A stretch of 64,000 bases of DNA from Bacteroidales bacterium (GCA_014800795.1 JAAVFL010000011.1:1-64000); one strand, 5' to 3'. Shown: positions 37,301-46,775, counted from the first letter of the stretch. Notes: a model not told the origin generated them from the sequence alone. Program-made: numbers and translations.

Positions 37301-37612
37301 GCATTCCGGGCGCTGGGCGACGAGCAGAAAGCACGAAGCTATTTCAACCGCCTGGTAGATTATGGCAAGCAGCATTTACATGACAAGGTCGTTATGGATT
37401 ACTTCGCAGTCAGCCTTCCCGATCTTCAGGTTTGGGATGGCTCGCTCGATGAGATGAACCGTATTCACTGCCTCTACATGCTCGCACTCGGCTACACCGG
37501 TTTAGGCGATACACGTCACTCCGAACGTTATCTGAAAGAGGCAGAAGAAAGCGATAGAAATCATCAAGGTATCAAGGCACTCCGTAGCTTCATCGAGAAA
37601 ATAGGTTGTTGA
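34337..37612 (+). CDS. DUF5107-TPR protein
   Basis: 1091 aa, no signal peptide, so cytoplasmic. The N-terminal ~330 residues are DUF5107, which looks like an aldose-epimerase/mutarotase-type beta-sandwich: EYIKIMILPELGGRVQMAYD, GPWISGGIEFNWPQHH, and NDHYRSVFPPD with conserved aromatic, His and Glu residues. From about residue 435 on, many tetratricopeptide repeats follow (DVRCNNALGLWYIRKGRFDIAEKYL; DDARANHYLGNLYYDKRQYDLAQEYW; and more). Paired with the sugar transporter, it probably modifies or senses the imported sugar, but the reaction is unknown. Fully intact while hydrolases on both sides are broken. Confidence 0.88.
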   Translation: MVKAWKETVVIPTYEVGIPEKNPIFLEKRVYQGSSGVVYPYPVIESISDVKTDHEWNAVFIENEYIKIMILPELGGRVQMAYDKIRKRHFVYYNHVIKPALVGLTGPWISGGIEFNWPQHHRPSTYMPVDCTIEEHDDGAVTVWVSEMERMFHQKGMAGFTLRPGYAYLEIKGILYNRTDMPQTFLWWANPAVAVNDHYRSVFPPDINAVFDHGKRAVSSFPIATGTYYKMDYSSGVDISNYKNIFVPTSYMGVNSKYNFEGGYECDTQAGMLHVASHHVSPGKKQWTWGNGDFGRAWDRCLTDEDGPYIELMAGVYTENQPDFTWLMPYEEKEFTQYFLPYRELGMVKNASKDILLNIEPLGADKAHLMLFATSRQNLNVVVYGRDNQELFCKNITISPEEVWAHDIDLHANEFEELSVDISQNGRTVLDWQPEPDEIRPIPEAAEAALLPLEIKTVEQLYLTGLHLEQYRHATYSPVDYYKEGLRRDPDDVRCNNALGLWYIRKGRFDIAEKYLEKAVRILQKRTPNPYDGEPIYNLGLALKYQGRFGEAYNRFYKSTWNGAWQDAGYFACACISTRLGNLEDALYEVDRSLLRNWHNPKARVLKAAILIHLGRNEEARRLCEESLVTDPFNYGCMLLLGRTDIMETMMHANPHNYDELALDFCESGLWNEALKVWSLAENIGAVTAMTYYYKGYALLHAGNSEEAVKAFTAGQASDPDMVFPNRLEAILALQTAIKINPDDARANHYLGNLYYDKRQYDLAQEYWERAAELLPDFPTTWRNLGLVYYNKRNDSARAIAAMEKAFNLDPTDARILMELDQLYKKLHRPHAERLAMLQRFPALVDSRDDLVLEEITLLNQTGEYETASKRLDNRIFHPWEGGEGKVPMQYQTARVEQAKLFMEQDKYEDAIHLLKECLEYPNHLGEGKLYGAQENDFYYLLGMCYRRIGNETEAEVCFHKATDGPTEPAAAMYYNDAKPDKIFYAGMAFRALGDEQKARSYFNRLVDYGKQHLHDKVVMDYFAVSLPDLQVWDGSLDEMNRIHCLYMLALGYTGLGDTRHSERYLKEAEESDRNHQGIKALRSFIEKIGC

Positions 37613-37642
37613 GATACTTAGATAAATATAGAATGTAGACAT

Positions 37643-37691
37643 ATATATAGCCACCGGAACGACATATGATGTCAATCCGGTGGCTATATAT
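37643..37691 (+). terminator. Terminator of the MFS-DUF5107 operon
   Basis: Perfect 15-bp stem (37643-37657 with 37677-37691) with an inner 5-bp stem in the loop; no strong T run. It may act for both strands, as the GH29 pseudogene converges on it. Confidence 0.6.
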
Positions 37692-37898
37692 CTAACTAGC
37701 GGCATCGGGGAATGTTTTACTCAATTCATGCTCAACATGAGCATTTGTCGTGTTAGTTGAAGCGCCGATAATTGGGTTTACACAATCCGACAGGCGTGTT
37801 CCGGTCTGAGAGCATCAGCCACATCAGGGTGATATGCCACAGATAACCGATATATACTTCATTTTGTAAATATCGTTCTAATGAGATGAACTATTCTG
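37692..37898. other. Spacer, no gene recognised
   Basis: Short minus-strand frames are present but match no family known to me; no RNA gene seen. Probably part of the decayed region downstream of the fusion hydrolase. Confidence 0.4.
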
Positions 37899-40510
37899 CT
37901 ATTTATTCCAATCGATTCGGAATATGTAAGGTTCCGAGACAGAGCCACCGTTAACATTAACGTCACCGGCGGCATACAAGTAAGCCGGGTGTCCGTTGAT
38001 TTTCAGGATAGCAGGACGCTCAAGTTTACCTGATGTACACCTTACAAAAAGACCCGGCGTCTTCAAGAGCTGCTCCTTGTCGGATGGTGTGCCCCAATAA
38101 TCAAAGATAGTACCCATTGCAATACGCGCATCCGCACGTCTGAACTGTTTTCCGTCTTCAGATTCCTAAAGAATCAAATATCCCCATCCACCACTGTTTC
38201 CACCAAGATTGTCAGTGGTCAGCAGATAGTATTTACCATCAGCTTCGAAAGCTTGCGCATCTTCAAGGTAAGAGATATTGTCGGTGATTGGAGCATCGCA
38301 CATACGATATGTACCCTCCAACTGATCGGATACTGCATATCCGTATTTCGCATCCATATGCGATGGAGTTCCGCATTTATAATAGATGTAATATTTGTCA
38401 CCGATCTTAAGAAATGCCGGATTATCCGCACCGATAGCTGCCTGATATGTCCAATGCGACGGATCATCATCCTGAGCCTCTACCATAATACCACCGTTTT
38501 CGCCGGCAAAATGCCATGGGCCATCTATGGAATCGGCAATCATCATACCTGTACGTTGTCTGTGTCCACCTGGTGTGGGATCCTGACATATATACAGTAA
38601 TACATATTTACCATTTCCAAACGGGGATTATGCGGCGCTGACATTGTCTTGAGATCGGGAAACATAGAACTCTTCATGACGGTAGAGACATATCCGAACG
38701 GCCCCTCCGGGGAGGCGGAAACATAATGGGCGATCTCAGCGTTCTACCCTATCCATCCTTCCATACCTTCTGCTGCCGGCCAGCGACTGCAAAAGGCATG
38801 CACTTTTCCATCGGGACACATCAACGGTGAGAAGCACCATATATACCAGTCCTTATCTGAGACAGCAGCTCCTACGAAGCTTCCCGACAAAGCCATATCC
38901 GAGTAAGGCATTGAGAGACTCACACCTTCGGCGGAACGTAACGATGGTTTTCTAACTACAGGATATACCGGTTCGCTCCTGGTGTCGATGACACTGAATT
39001 CATAAAGAGATGGAGGAGCAGTAGAGGAGGTAACATTCATACGTATTTTGTCGACACTCATACTATAAGGCAGACGTATCGTCAGGCAATCTCCTATCGG
39101 AGTATCAGAAACGTAGATTGTCTCCCAACTTCCATCTTTCTCACATTCGATGTTGAATTTCTGAATACGATTAATACGGCGATTGGAGAAATCACCCAAC
39201 TGTTCTACGTCGCAATATTCGAATATCGTTATCTTGTCAAACGACTCGTCCGGATTAAGAGTGAATTCAATTGAGGGTGTAAGCTCCTTTGCCGCCCATC
39301 GTGTCTGCATTCCGCCGTCACATGCCCTTTGAGGGGAATATTCTCCGCTACTATCCCATTGAGATGTGGCTGTAGCCTCAAGATCAAGGTATTTACCACC
39401 AGTTGGCAATGGCTTTCCGGACTCGATACCGAGGCGCTGCCGCAATGCGATGGCACATTGCGCCTCATGCTCCATTATTTTTCCACGGCGATCGGGAGGG
39501 ATATTTATCACAAGAGTGTTTCCGTTGGATGTAGTCCAATAGAACAGTTCCTCCAATTCATCAATGTCGCGCACACTACGGGGTTGCTTCTTCTGGAACC
39601 AATTCCACTCCTTGCTGATACATATGGTATGCTCAAAGGGGAGATAATAAGAATTTCCACCGTAAAGATATTGCTTATGATCATAGCGGCTCGCAATCTT
39701 CGGATCCCAGAGACGGACATCACCGGGGAAATAACGCATATGGAAGATATCGTCATCTGTCATACGGTCCGGAAGCACCTCCACAAATCCACCCTTATCA
39801 TCCTCAGAAGTACCGATAGTGCCGTTGACAGCAAAAGCACAATTTGGCTGATACTTCTTGACAAGATTGTAAAGTCTGGGTATGTCCCAATCGGAAGCCG
39901 GTTTATCCCATGCGCCATCGAGCCATAGCTCGCACACATCCCCGTAATTGGTGAGTAGCTCGGTGAGTTGGCCACACATGAAATCGACATAACTATTGAA
40001 GTTTTTTCCGGTGTATGTCGGTTCATGACGATCCCATAGAGAGTAATAAACGCCGAATTTCAGCCCATATTTACGGCAAGCCTCAGCCACAGCCCCGACC
40101 ACATCCGTTGTGTTACCGGAAGAGGCGACGTCATAGTCAGTGAGCCCACTGTTCCAAAGACAGAATCCGTCATGATGTTTGGTAACAAGAAGTACATAGC
40201 GGAATCCTGCATCACGGGCAACGCGCACCCATTGATCACAGTCGAGTTCCGTAGGATTGTATGTCGAGGCCGGTTCGACACCCTCACTCCATTCCCGTTC
40301 AATGAATGTGTTCATACCGAAGTGGATGAACATACCGTATCCGCGTTCCTGGAGTAGACGTTGCGTCTCATCGGGCGCTTTGTCAGGACGAATGCCAGTC
40401 GACACGCTACTACCGTTTACTGCTGCATCCGTACTGAATCCGGTTAGTGATGCCGCTATCATCAAACCGGCAATACTGAGATTTTTGATTCGATAATTAC
40501 TAAGATACAT
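37899..40510 (-). pseudogene. Secreted GH29 alpha-L-fucosidase / GH43-like fusion, broken three times
   Basis: The 588-codon first frame has a signal peptide, a GH29 domain (MFIHFGMNTFIEREWSEG; nucleophile region CELWLDGAWDK), an F5/8 type C carbohydrate-binding domain (about 375-500), and then the start of a second, GH43-like propeller. That domain is cut by TAG at 38744-38746, continues in frame (AEIAHYVSASPEGPFGYV), loses one base near 38619-38621, resumes with GKYVLLYICQDPTPGG and DNPAFLKIGDKYYIYYKCG, meets TAG at 38166-38168 (where W is expected), and ends FRIDWNK. The restored protein is about 870 aa. The fucosidase half could still be made. Possible -7 box at 40548-40555 (minus). Confidence 0.85.
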
Positions 40511-40974
40511 ATTGTATACGTTGAGGTATTATGATCAGCCTATATCACAAAATTATCCATTGTATTCCGGTCCTATTATAATGAATGGCGCAAAAAACAA
40601 TAATTTTGTGCAAAACATTGTCTGCTGTTCACCATCATCTTCCCTCATCAGATGAAGCGCGTATTGAATATTTAAGGCTTCGGACACAGATGTCGCCAAT
40701 ATTTTAAGTGTACAAAAATGTATTCATATGGTCTCCATTATTTACTATCAGACTTCTTCTGACACTTAAATACTAATTTTAGTTCATTGCGTTAAAATAT
40801 AGAGTAAAGTCTCTGACGATAAGGTTGGTCCGAGACTTTACTCTATTTATTCCCCGTATTATAACTTCAGTATATAGTGGTGATATTTGGTTTGTTAACC
40901 TACATCATAAGCCGCCTCCGGTTTGAAGGGTTGGGATATGACTTTCGTTGTGGTGTAGCTTAAAAGATTAAAAA
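40511..40974. other. Intergenic region with one hairpin
   Basis: No gene seen. It holds the putative promoter of the fusion hydrolase and a 13-15-bp perfect hairpin (40799-40813 with 40832-40846) that probably ends the yjbR-like transcript. Confidence 0.5.
40799..40846. terminator. Hairpin downstream of the YjbR-like gene
   Basis: 15-bp stem with an 18-nt loop, located ~130 nt beyond the yjbR-like stop on the minus strand. Confidence 0.5.
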
Positions 40975-41346
40975 TTACCACAATTTATATGGCGGTAATC
41001 TCAGGATTTGATCTTCTGACATTAACAGGGAGTTTCTTGACGACTCAGCGTAACTATGACGAACCAAGCGTTTGATCAATTCATCACTCAACGAGCCATG
41101 TAAACACAATTGATTCCAATACTTTTTATTCCAATGCGGGGCTACTGTTATGTCAGCGTACCGTTCACGAAGATCAATTGCATTATCCGGATCACTTTTC
41201 AATGCGAGATAATCATCCCCATCGAGACTTAGACATGCAAAAATCTTGTCGAATACACGAAATAACAAATGATCATCACCGAAAGCCATGTCTTCTGTGA
41301 CATGAGGAAGGCTCAGACAATATTCTCGAATTACTTCTACATTCAT
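40975..41346 (-). CDS. MmcQ/YjbR family protein
   Basis: 123 aa, usual length. The pattern EYCLSLPHVTEDMAFGDDHLLFRVFDKIFACL, LALKSDP, and WNQLCLHGSLSDELIKRLVRHSY is characteristic of the YjbR fold (double-wing, possibly DNA-binding; function unknown). A minus-strand TATATTTG box (41352-41359) almost touches the start codon, so the message may be leaderless. Divergent from the metallo-hydrolase gene. Confidence 0.9.
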   Translation of the reverse strand: MNVEVIREYCLSLPHVTEDMAFGDDHLLFRVFDKIFACLSLDGDDYLALKSDPDNAIDLRERYADITVAPHWNKKYWNQLCLHGSLSDELIKRLVRHSYAESSRNSLLMSEDQILRLPPYKLW

Positions 41347-41400
41347 ATTTGCAAATATAGCAATTTATATTCAGATACATTTTATTTCATCGATTTTATA

Positions 41401-41408
41401 TAACTTTG
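41401..41408 (+). promoter_or_regulatory. -7 box of the metallo-hydrolase/beta-lactamase pair
   Basis: TAACTTTG; the ATG follows at 41438, about 30 nt later. The -33 element is poor. Confidence 0.45.
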
Positions 41409-41437
41409 CAATATTGATTAATGTAATCATATCCCAT

Positions 41438-42277
41438 ATGAACTTGATAACAGATCAATCAGATCATAGTGACAACAAAGTAGAGATTATAATGCTTGGC
41501 ACGGGAAGTGCATTTCCCTCACATAGTTATAATACATGTTTTCTTGTCAGAACAGAAAAATTTTTATGGTTAACTGATGGCGGTGGAGGCAATGGAATTT
41601 TCACAACCCTACATAATGCCGATGTTGACCTTATTGATATCAGGCATATATTTGTCACCCATTCCCATACTGATCATATTTTAGGTATAATATGGATACT
41701 TCGTCGATTTATCAACCTTTTTAAAGAAAACAAATTCCATGAGAAAGTAAATGTTTATGCGAATCGAGAAACTGTATACGCAATTAGGGAAATTTGTCGA
41801 CTGACATTTTTAAAATCATATTTTGATGATTTCAAAAATGTAATTGAACTTCGTATAATCAATTCAGAGGAACGTATTTTACTGGAGAATGTGAAAATCA
41901 CCTTTATCGATACATGCTCGGAAAATGTGCGACAAACCGGCTTCCGCATGGATTTCCCGTCGGGTAAAAGCCTTATATCATTAGGAGATGAGGCTCTCAA
42001 TCAACAGAATGCATACATAGCTGAAAATGCGGAATGTGTGATGTGCGGAGCCTTTTGTAAATACACGGACAGGCATATATACCATCCATATGAAAAACAT
42101 CATCTTACTGTTAAAGATGTTGCAGAAACCGCTGAAAGTGTAAATGTAAGAACTCTTATATTATATCATTCTGAAGATACAAGCCCGGACAAAACGAATG
42201 CTTATATTAAAGAGGCCCAAAAATATTTTTCAGGAGAAATTTATGTACCGGCAGACTATGATCATATCTATATATGA
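41438..42277 (+). CDS. MBL-fold metallo-hydrolase, RNase Z-like
   Basis: 279 aa from MNLITDQSD. Zinc motif H75-S-H77-T-D79-H80, N-terminal MLGTGSAFPSHSYNTCFLV and the DGGGGNGI loop, as in the RNase Z / AtsA-like group of the metallo-beta-lactamase fold. No signal peptide, so cytoplasmic. A His in LTVKDVAETAESVNVRTLILYHSED may give the last metal ligand. Substrate unknown: not a clear tRNase Z (exosite arm absent). 48 nt upstream of the beta-lactamase gene; likely one operon. Confidence 0.85.
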   Translation: MNLITDQSDHSDNKVEIIMLGTGSAFPSHSYNTCFLVRTEKFLWLTDGGGGNGIFTTLHNADVDLIDIRHIFVTHSHTDHILGIIWILRRFINLFKENKFHEKVNVYANRETVYAIREICRLTFLKSYFDDFKNVIELRIINSEERILLENVKITFIDTCSENVRQTGFRMDFPSGKSLISLGDEALNQQNAYIAENAECVMCGAFCKYTDRHIYHPYEKHHLTVKDVAETAESVNVRTLILYHSEDTSPDKTNAYIKEAQKYFSGEIYVPADYDHIYI

Positions 42278-42325
42278 AACCAACACGGTATAAACGCTTA
42301 TCTTTCACATATACTGTAATATCCA

Positions 42326-43249
42326 ATGAATAAGATATATTTAATCAACCTTTTAATAATCAGTGTAATTATAGGAGGATGTTCGGCTCCATCCGATATT
42401 CAACTTAAAGATCTTCTGGATAGATATATTGCAGACAAGGATGCCACTATCGGGATTGCTGTAATCATGGCAAATGATACCGTTATTGTAAACGGAGAAA
42501 TGCCCTTTCCAATGATGAGTGTATATAAATTCCCCATCGCAATGGCTGTTGCTGAAAAATGCAGAAATAACGGCATGGACTTTTCGCAATCGTGTGAAGT
42601 TAATCCTTCTGATATGCATAATGATACTTATAGTCCGATGATGGAAAAGTATGCTATGGAATCACCATTCACAATTACATTGAATGAACTACTTAAATAT
42701 TCACTTCAGCTAAGCGATAACAATGCAAGTGATATCCTGTTGAAATGGCTTGGAGGAGCAGAGGTAGCTGACAGATACATTCATTCTTTAGATATAGAAA
42801 ATATAAGTATTAGATATACCGAAGCTGAACTCCATATGAATCCAGGATACAGCTATTTAAATTCATCAACTCCGTTAGCCATGGCATCACTCTTAGATAG
42901 ATTCAATAAAGAGTTTGATGATTCTCTTTCTATCTCTCTAAAACAAATTATGGCAAGCTGCAGCACCGGTAGCGACAGATTGGCAAAACCTTTTCTAAGT
43001 GAAGAATGTACAATTATACATAAAACAGGTACCGGTTTCCTTCTTCCTTCTGGACGTCTCATGGCGCTTAATGATGTCGGCTATATTCATTGTGCTGGTA
43101 ATATGCCTTATTCAATTGCCGTATTTATATGTGATGCAGCGTATACTACTGAAGAAAGCGCAACGATTATTGCAGATATATCAGAAATAGTCAGACAAAA
43201 AATCGCGCCGACCTATATGGAACGGCGCGATTTAAACCTTGGAAGATAA
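42326..43249 (+). CDS. Class A beta-lactamase lipoprotein (A2-like)
   Basis: 307 aa serine beta-lactamase. Lipobox IIGGC (Cys19) predicts a membrane-anchored lipoprotein. Motifs: S65-V-Y-K68, S130-D-N132, an omega-loop EAELH (E166/E168 candidate general base), K233-T-G235. The sequence resembles the CepA/CfxA/CblA (A2) group of Bacteroidota but is divergent, so the drug spectrum cannot be stated. The last ~16 residues are encoded by the terminator hairpin of the opposing rplT operon, so the native end may have been longer or different. Confidence 0.88.
   Translation: MNKIYLINLLIISVIIGGCSAPSDIQLKDLLDRYIADKDATIGIAVIMANDTVIVNGEMPFPMMSVYKFPIAMAVAEKCRNNGMDFSQSCEVNPSDMHNDTYSPMMEKYAMESPFTITLNELLKYSLQLSDNNASDILLKWLGGAEVADRYIHSLDIENISIRYTEAELHMNPGYSYLNSSTPLAMASLLDRFNKEFDDSLSISLKQIMASCSTGSDRLAKPFLSEECTIIHKTGTGFLLPSGRLMALNDVGYIHCAGNMPYSIAVFICDAAYTTEESATIIADISEIVRQKIAPTYMERRDLNLGR
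43200..43233 (-). terminator. Terminator of thrS-infC-rpmI-rplT, inside the beta-lactamase end
   Basis: Perfect 11-bp GC-rich stem (43223-43233 with 43200-43210); on the minus strand a run of six T follows. It lies 25 nt past the rplT stop and overlaps the last codons of the beta-lactamase gene on the plus strand. Confidence 0.85.
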
Positions 43250-43257
43250 CCCCTATA

Positions 43258-43608
43258 TCAGGCGTTCTTCACTTTATCTACTACGGCTTTGAAAGCAGCA
43301 GGATTATTCAGAGCGAGGTCTGCGAGAACCTTACGGTTGATCTCAATACCTGCCTTATGGATAAGTCCCATAAGTTTGCTGTATGAAAGATCCTCCATAC
43401 GAGCGGCCGCATTGATTCGCTGAATCCAGAGCGCACGGAAATTACGCTTTTTATCTTTACGATCACGATAAGCGTAGGTAAGACCCTTCTCCCATGTGTT
43501 TTTTGCTACCGTCCACACATTACGGCGGCATCCGTAGTAACCGCGGGTGAGTTTGAGGATTTTCTTTCTGCGAGCTCTTGAAGCTACGTGATTTACTGAT
43601 CTTGGCAT
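43258..43608 (-). CDS. rplT: 50S ribosomal protein L20
   Basis: 116 aa, usual length. Signature [21 protein letters not shown] and [14 protein letters not shown] are intact. Binds 23S rRNA early in 50S assembly. Last gene of the thrS-infC-rpmI-rplT operon; separated from rpmI by ~140 nt, where L20 autoregulation occurs in some bacteria, though I see no such structure clearly. Confidence 0.97.
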   Translation of the reverse strand: MPRSVNHVASRARRKKILKLTRGYYGCRRNVWTVAKNTWEKGLTYAYRDRKDKKRNFRALWIQRINAAARMEDLSYSKLMGLIHKAGIEINRKVLADLALNNPAAFKAVVDKVKNA

Positions 43609-43750
43609 TTTTGTTCGTTTTTTGACTGTGAGCGGCGAAGATTTCTTATTTTGATATTTGTTTAACTTCGCACTTTAAGCTACACATTCGGTTAATGATA
43701 ATTTGTTGAACTTAAATCGCTGATTGCATTGCTGGCTGATGCCAATCTGA

Positions 43751-43948
43751 TTAGCGAAGGCCGAGAAGCGCCTTTACCTGATGTTCGTCTACGCGAGATA
43801 CTGTACCGAAGTGAGTCAGGTTGCGTTTCTGTTTCTTTGTTTTCTTTGTCAGGATGTGGCTCTTGAAAGCATGCTTTCTTTTGATTTTTCCTGATCCGGT
43901 AAGGGCGAACCTTTTTTTAGCACCGGAATTGGTTTTCATCTTTGGCAT
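43751..43948 (-). CDS. rpmI: 50S ribosomal protein L35
   Basis: 65 aa. [32 protein letters not shown] and the basic C-terminus identify L35. Third gene in the classic IF-3 operon. Confidence 0.97.
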   Translation of the reverse strand: MPKMKTNSGAKKRFALTGSGKIKRKHAFKSHILTKKTKKQKRNLTHFGTVSRVDEHQVKALLGLR

Positions 43949-44060
43949 TTTGTAAAAATATTAAGTTGTACTTATTATTATTGCCGCAGCCATAGAGGGC
44001 GACAGATAATACTATATTGTGCGGTCATGATCATCTTTTATCGCATTGCGATAGCAGATA

Positions 44061-44804
44061 TCATACCTTCTTTTTAGGAGAGATCATTATGATCATTCGT
44101 TTCCCTTCAAGCACCGGCATTTGTTCTACTTTGCCTAAATCTTCCAAATCGTTGGCAAAACGGAGAAGCAAGACTTCGCCTTGTTCCTTAAACAGAATCG
44201 AGCGTCCTTTAAAAAACACGTATGCTTTTACTTTCGATCCTTCCTGAAGGAAACTCTGCGCATGCTTGAGCTTAAAGTTATAGTCATGATCATCCGTCTG
44301 AGGACCAAAACGAATTTCTTTCACTACAACCTTAGTTGCTTTCGCTTTCTGTTCCTTCAAGCGTTTCTTCTGTTGATAAAGGAACTTTGAATAGTCTAAT
44401 ATCTTACAAACCGGAGGTTGGGCAGTGGGGGAAATTTCCACTAAATCAAGCTCCAAGTCATCAGCCATTTTCAAGGCCTGCTGAATAGGATAAACTCCAT
44501 TTTCTACATTATCCCCTACTACTCTGACCTCTCGAGCACGGATACGGTCATTTATCGCATATGGTTCCTCTTTACGTGGAGGACGAGGACCTTGAATCGG
44601 TGGACGGGAACCTACAGGTCGTGGCGCTCCTGGACGTGAGCCACCTGGACGGCTACCAGCAAAGGAGCCGGGACGTGGAGAATTCCCTGCCGTACGGGGG
44701 GAAGATGAGCCTTGTGGACGAGGAGCGCTCGCGGTTTGTGGACGCGGCGCACCGTTGCTATGGGTCGGGCGCGGCGCACCCGAATGTTGTGGTTTTTTAT
44801 CCAT
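44061..44804 (-). CDS. infC: Translation initiation factor IF-3 with long N-terminal extension
   Basis: 247 aa. The IF-3 core starts near residue 82 ([18 protein letters not shown]) and holds the N-domain, linker and C-domain ([37 protein letters not shown]). Before it lie ~80 residues made almost only of Pro, Arg, Gly, Ser and Ala with repeated APRP/SRPG units, absent from E. coli IF-3. No Met occurs between the first codon and the core, so translation must start at the far ATG unless a rare start codon (an ATA is present at the core) is used. Core function is fidelity of initiator tRNA selection on the 30S. Confidence 0.95.
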   Translation of the reverse strand: MDKKPQHSGAPRPTHSNGAPRPQTASAPRPQGSSSPRTAGNSPRPGSFAGSRPGGSRPGAPRPVGSRPPIQGPRPPRKEEPYAINDRIRAREVRVVGDNVENGVYPIQQALKMADDLELDLVEISPTAQPPVCKILDYSKFLYQQKKRLKEQKAKATKVVVKEIRFGPQTDDHDYNFKLKHAQSFLQEGSKVKAYVFFKGRSILFKEQGEVLLLRFANDLEDLGKVEQMPVLEGKRMIIMISPKKKV

Positions 44805-44840
44805 TCAATGGGTTTGGTTGTATCCTGTTTTTACGAATTG

Positions 44841-46775
44841 TCACTCAAGGTTTGACACCTTACGGGCAATTTCCTCGGCAAAGGTAGTAATTTTCATCGT
44901 ACCTTTATCACCTTCTCCCTGTTTTCTTACAGAAACTTCTCCATTTTCTGCTTCTTTTTCGCCCACGATGAGCATATAGGGTATTCTTCGCAGCTCATTG
45001 TCACGAATTTTGCGGCCGATTTTCTCATTACGATCATCAATCGTAACACGGACATCTGCAGATGTGAGTTGGCGAGCCACCTCATAGGCATAATCATTGT
45101 ATTTTTCCGAGATAGGAAGAACGATAGCCTGATCTGGCGCAAGCCATAATGGGAACTTACCTGCTGTATGTTCAAGAAGAACTGCAACAAACCGTTCAAG
45201 CGAACCGAAAGGCGCGCGGTGAATCATTACGGGACGATGCTTCTGGTTGTCTGCTCCAGTATATTCAAGCTGGAATCGTTCCGGGAGGTTATAATCAACC
45301 TGGATGGTCCCGAGCTGCCAACGGCGGCCGATGGCATCTTTCACCATAAAGTCAAGCTTTGGTCCATAGAAAGCAGCCTCCCCGAGTTCCTTTCGGGCTT
45401 TCAAACCTTTTTCTTCACAAGCTTCGATGATGGCATTTTCTGCGAGATGCCAATTCTCATCAGAGCCGATATATTTCTGTTTATTATTCGGATCCCGAAG
45501 CGAAATCTGCGCCTCAAAATTATTAAAATCAAGAGCTTTGAAAATATAGAAGATGATATCCATTACTTTCAGGAATTCATCCTTAATCTGATCGGGCGCG
45601 CAGAATATATGAGCATCATCCTGGGTAAAACCACGCACGCGTGTCAAGCCATGAAGCTCGCCGGTCTGCTCATAACGATACACGGTTCCAAACTCCGCAA
45701 GACGAAGAGGCAGTTCTCGATATGAACGTGGAGATGTTTTGAATATTTCACAGTGGTGAGGGCAGTTCATCGGCTTGAGCATGTACTCCTCCCCTTCTTG
45801 AGGTGTATGGATAGGCTGGAAGGAGTCTTTGCCATACTTGGCGTAATGTCCGGAAGTAACGTAAAGTTGCTTATTGCCGATATGAGGTGTGATTACCTGC
45901 TGATAACCATATTGTTTTTGAATTTTACGAAGGAATTGCTCCAGACGATCGCGAAGAGCTGCACCTTTAGGAAGCCATAATGGCAAGCCGGCACCGACAT
46001 TCTGCGAAAATGCGAACAGTTCCATTTCTTTGCCAAGCTTGCGATGGTCTCGCTTCTTAGCTTCTTCAAGCATTGCCAAATACTCATCCAGCATTTTCTT
46101 TTTGGGGAATGTAATACCATAAACTCGAACGAGTTGATTTCTCTTCTCGTCACCTCGCCAGTATGCACCCGCCAATGACATCACCTTTACCGCCTTGATT
46201 AAGCCGGTGGATGGCAGATGTGGTCCTCTGCAAAGATCCGTAAAAGCTCCTTGGGTATAGGTGGTGATATGTCCGTCTTCAAGTTCCGAAATAAGTTCAC
46301 ACTTATATTCTTCATTGCGGTCACCGAATGCTTTAAGCGCATCTTCTTTCGATATATCTGCGCGTACTATCGCTTCGTTTCTTTTCGCGAGTTCCAGCAT
46401 CTTTGCCTCTATAGCCGGGAAATCAGCAGCTGTTATGGAATGTCCATTAGGATCTATATCATAATAAAAGCCATTCTCTATGGCAGGCCCGATACCGAAC
46501 TTCACACCGGGGTATAGTTCCTGAAGTGCTTCCGCAAGCAGGTGAGCTGAGCTATGCCAAAAAGCATGTTTTCCTTCCGGATCTTCCCACTTATATAATT
46601 TTATGCTTGCATCGGATTCGATCGGACGGGTTAAATCCCATTCTTGATCATTGACAGAAGCGGCAAGAACATCACGTGCCAACTGAGATGAAAGGCTCTG
46701 AGCAATCTGAAGCGGAGTAACACCGGCTTCATACTGCTTAACCGAATTGTCCGGGAATGTGATATTAATCATCAT
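44841..46775 (-). CDS. thrS: Threonyl-tRNA synthetase
   Basis: 644 aa with all domains: TGS (1-62), editing domain with HxxxH (H74, H78) and the CRGPH segment, class II catalytic core ([14 protein letters not shown] with the Zn Cys, [26 protein letters not shown]), and anticodon-binding domain. ATG at 46775 or the next codon. First gene of the operon with infC (36 nt gap); its level is often autoregulated, but no leader structure is evident. Confidence 0.97.
   Translation of the reverse strand: MMINITFPDNSVKQYEAGVTPLQIAQSLSSQLARDVLAASVNDQEWDLTRPIESDASIKLYKWEDPEGKHAFWHSSAHLLAEALQELYPGVKFGIGPAIENGFYYDIDPNGHSITAADFPAIEAKMLELAKRNEAIVRADISKEDALKAFGDRNEEYKCELISELEDGHITTYTQGAFTDLCRGPHLPSTGLIKAVKVMSLAGAYWRGDEKRNQLVRVYGITFPKKKMLDEYLAMLEEAKKRDHRKLGKEMELFAFSQNVGAGLPLWLPKGAALRDRLEQFLRKIQKQYGYQQVITPHIGNKQLYVTSGHYAKYGKDSFQPIHTPQEGEEYMLKPMNCPHHCEIFKTSPRSYRELPLRLAEFGTVYRYEQTGELHGLTRVRGFTQDDAHIFCAPDQIKDEFLKVMDIIFYIFKALDFNNFEAQISLRDPNNKQKYIGSDENWHLAENAIIEACEEKGLKARKELGEAAFYGPKLDFMVKDAIGRRWQLGTIQVDYNLPERFQLEYTGADNQKHRPVMIHRAPFGSLERFVAVLLEHTAGKFPLWLAPDQAIVLPISEKYNDYAYEVARQLTSADVRVTIDDRNEKIGRKIRDNELRRIPYMLIVGEKEAENGEVSVRKQGEGDKGTMKITTFAEEIARKVSNLE

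Noticed and set aside
36815..37375. 186-codon minus-strand frame with hydrophobic stretches
   Set aside because: Antisense to the TPR half of the DUF5107 protein; no start context or homology recognised.
41821..41900. Suspected tRNase Z exosite in the metallo-hydrolase
   Set aside because: The flexible arm of tRNase Z is not present, so the gene was not named rnz.
43609..43750. L20-binding autoregulatory structure between rpmI and rplT
   Set aside because: The gap has suitable length but no clear rRNA-mimic pairing could be seen by eye.
45168..45725. 185-codon plus-strand frame inside thrS
   Set aside because: Antisense shadow of the threonyl-tRNA synthetase gene.
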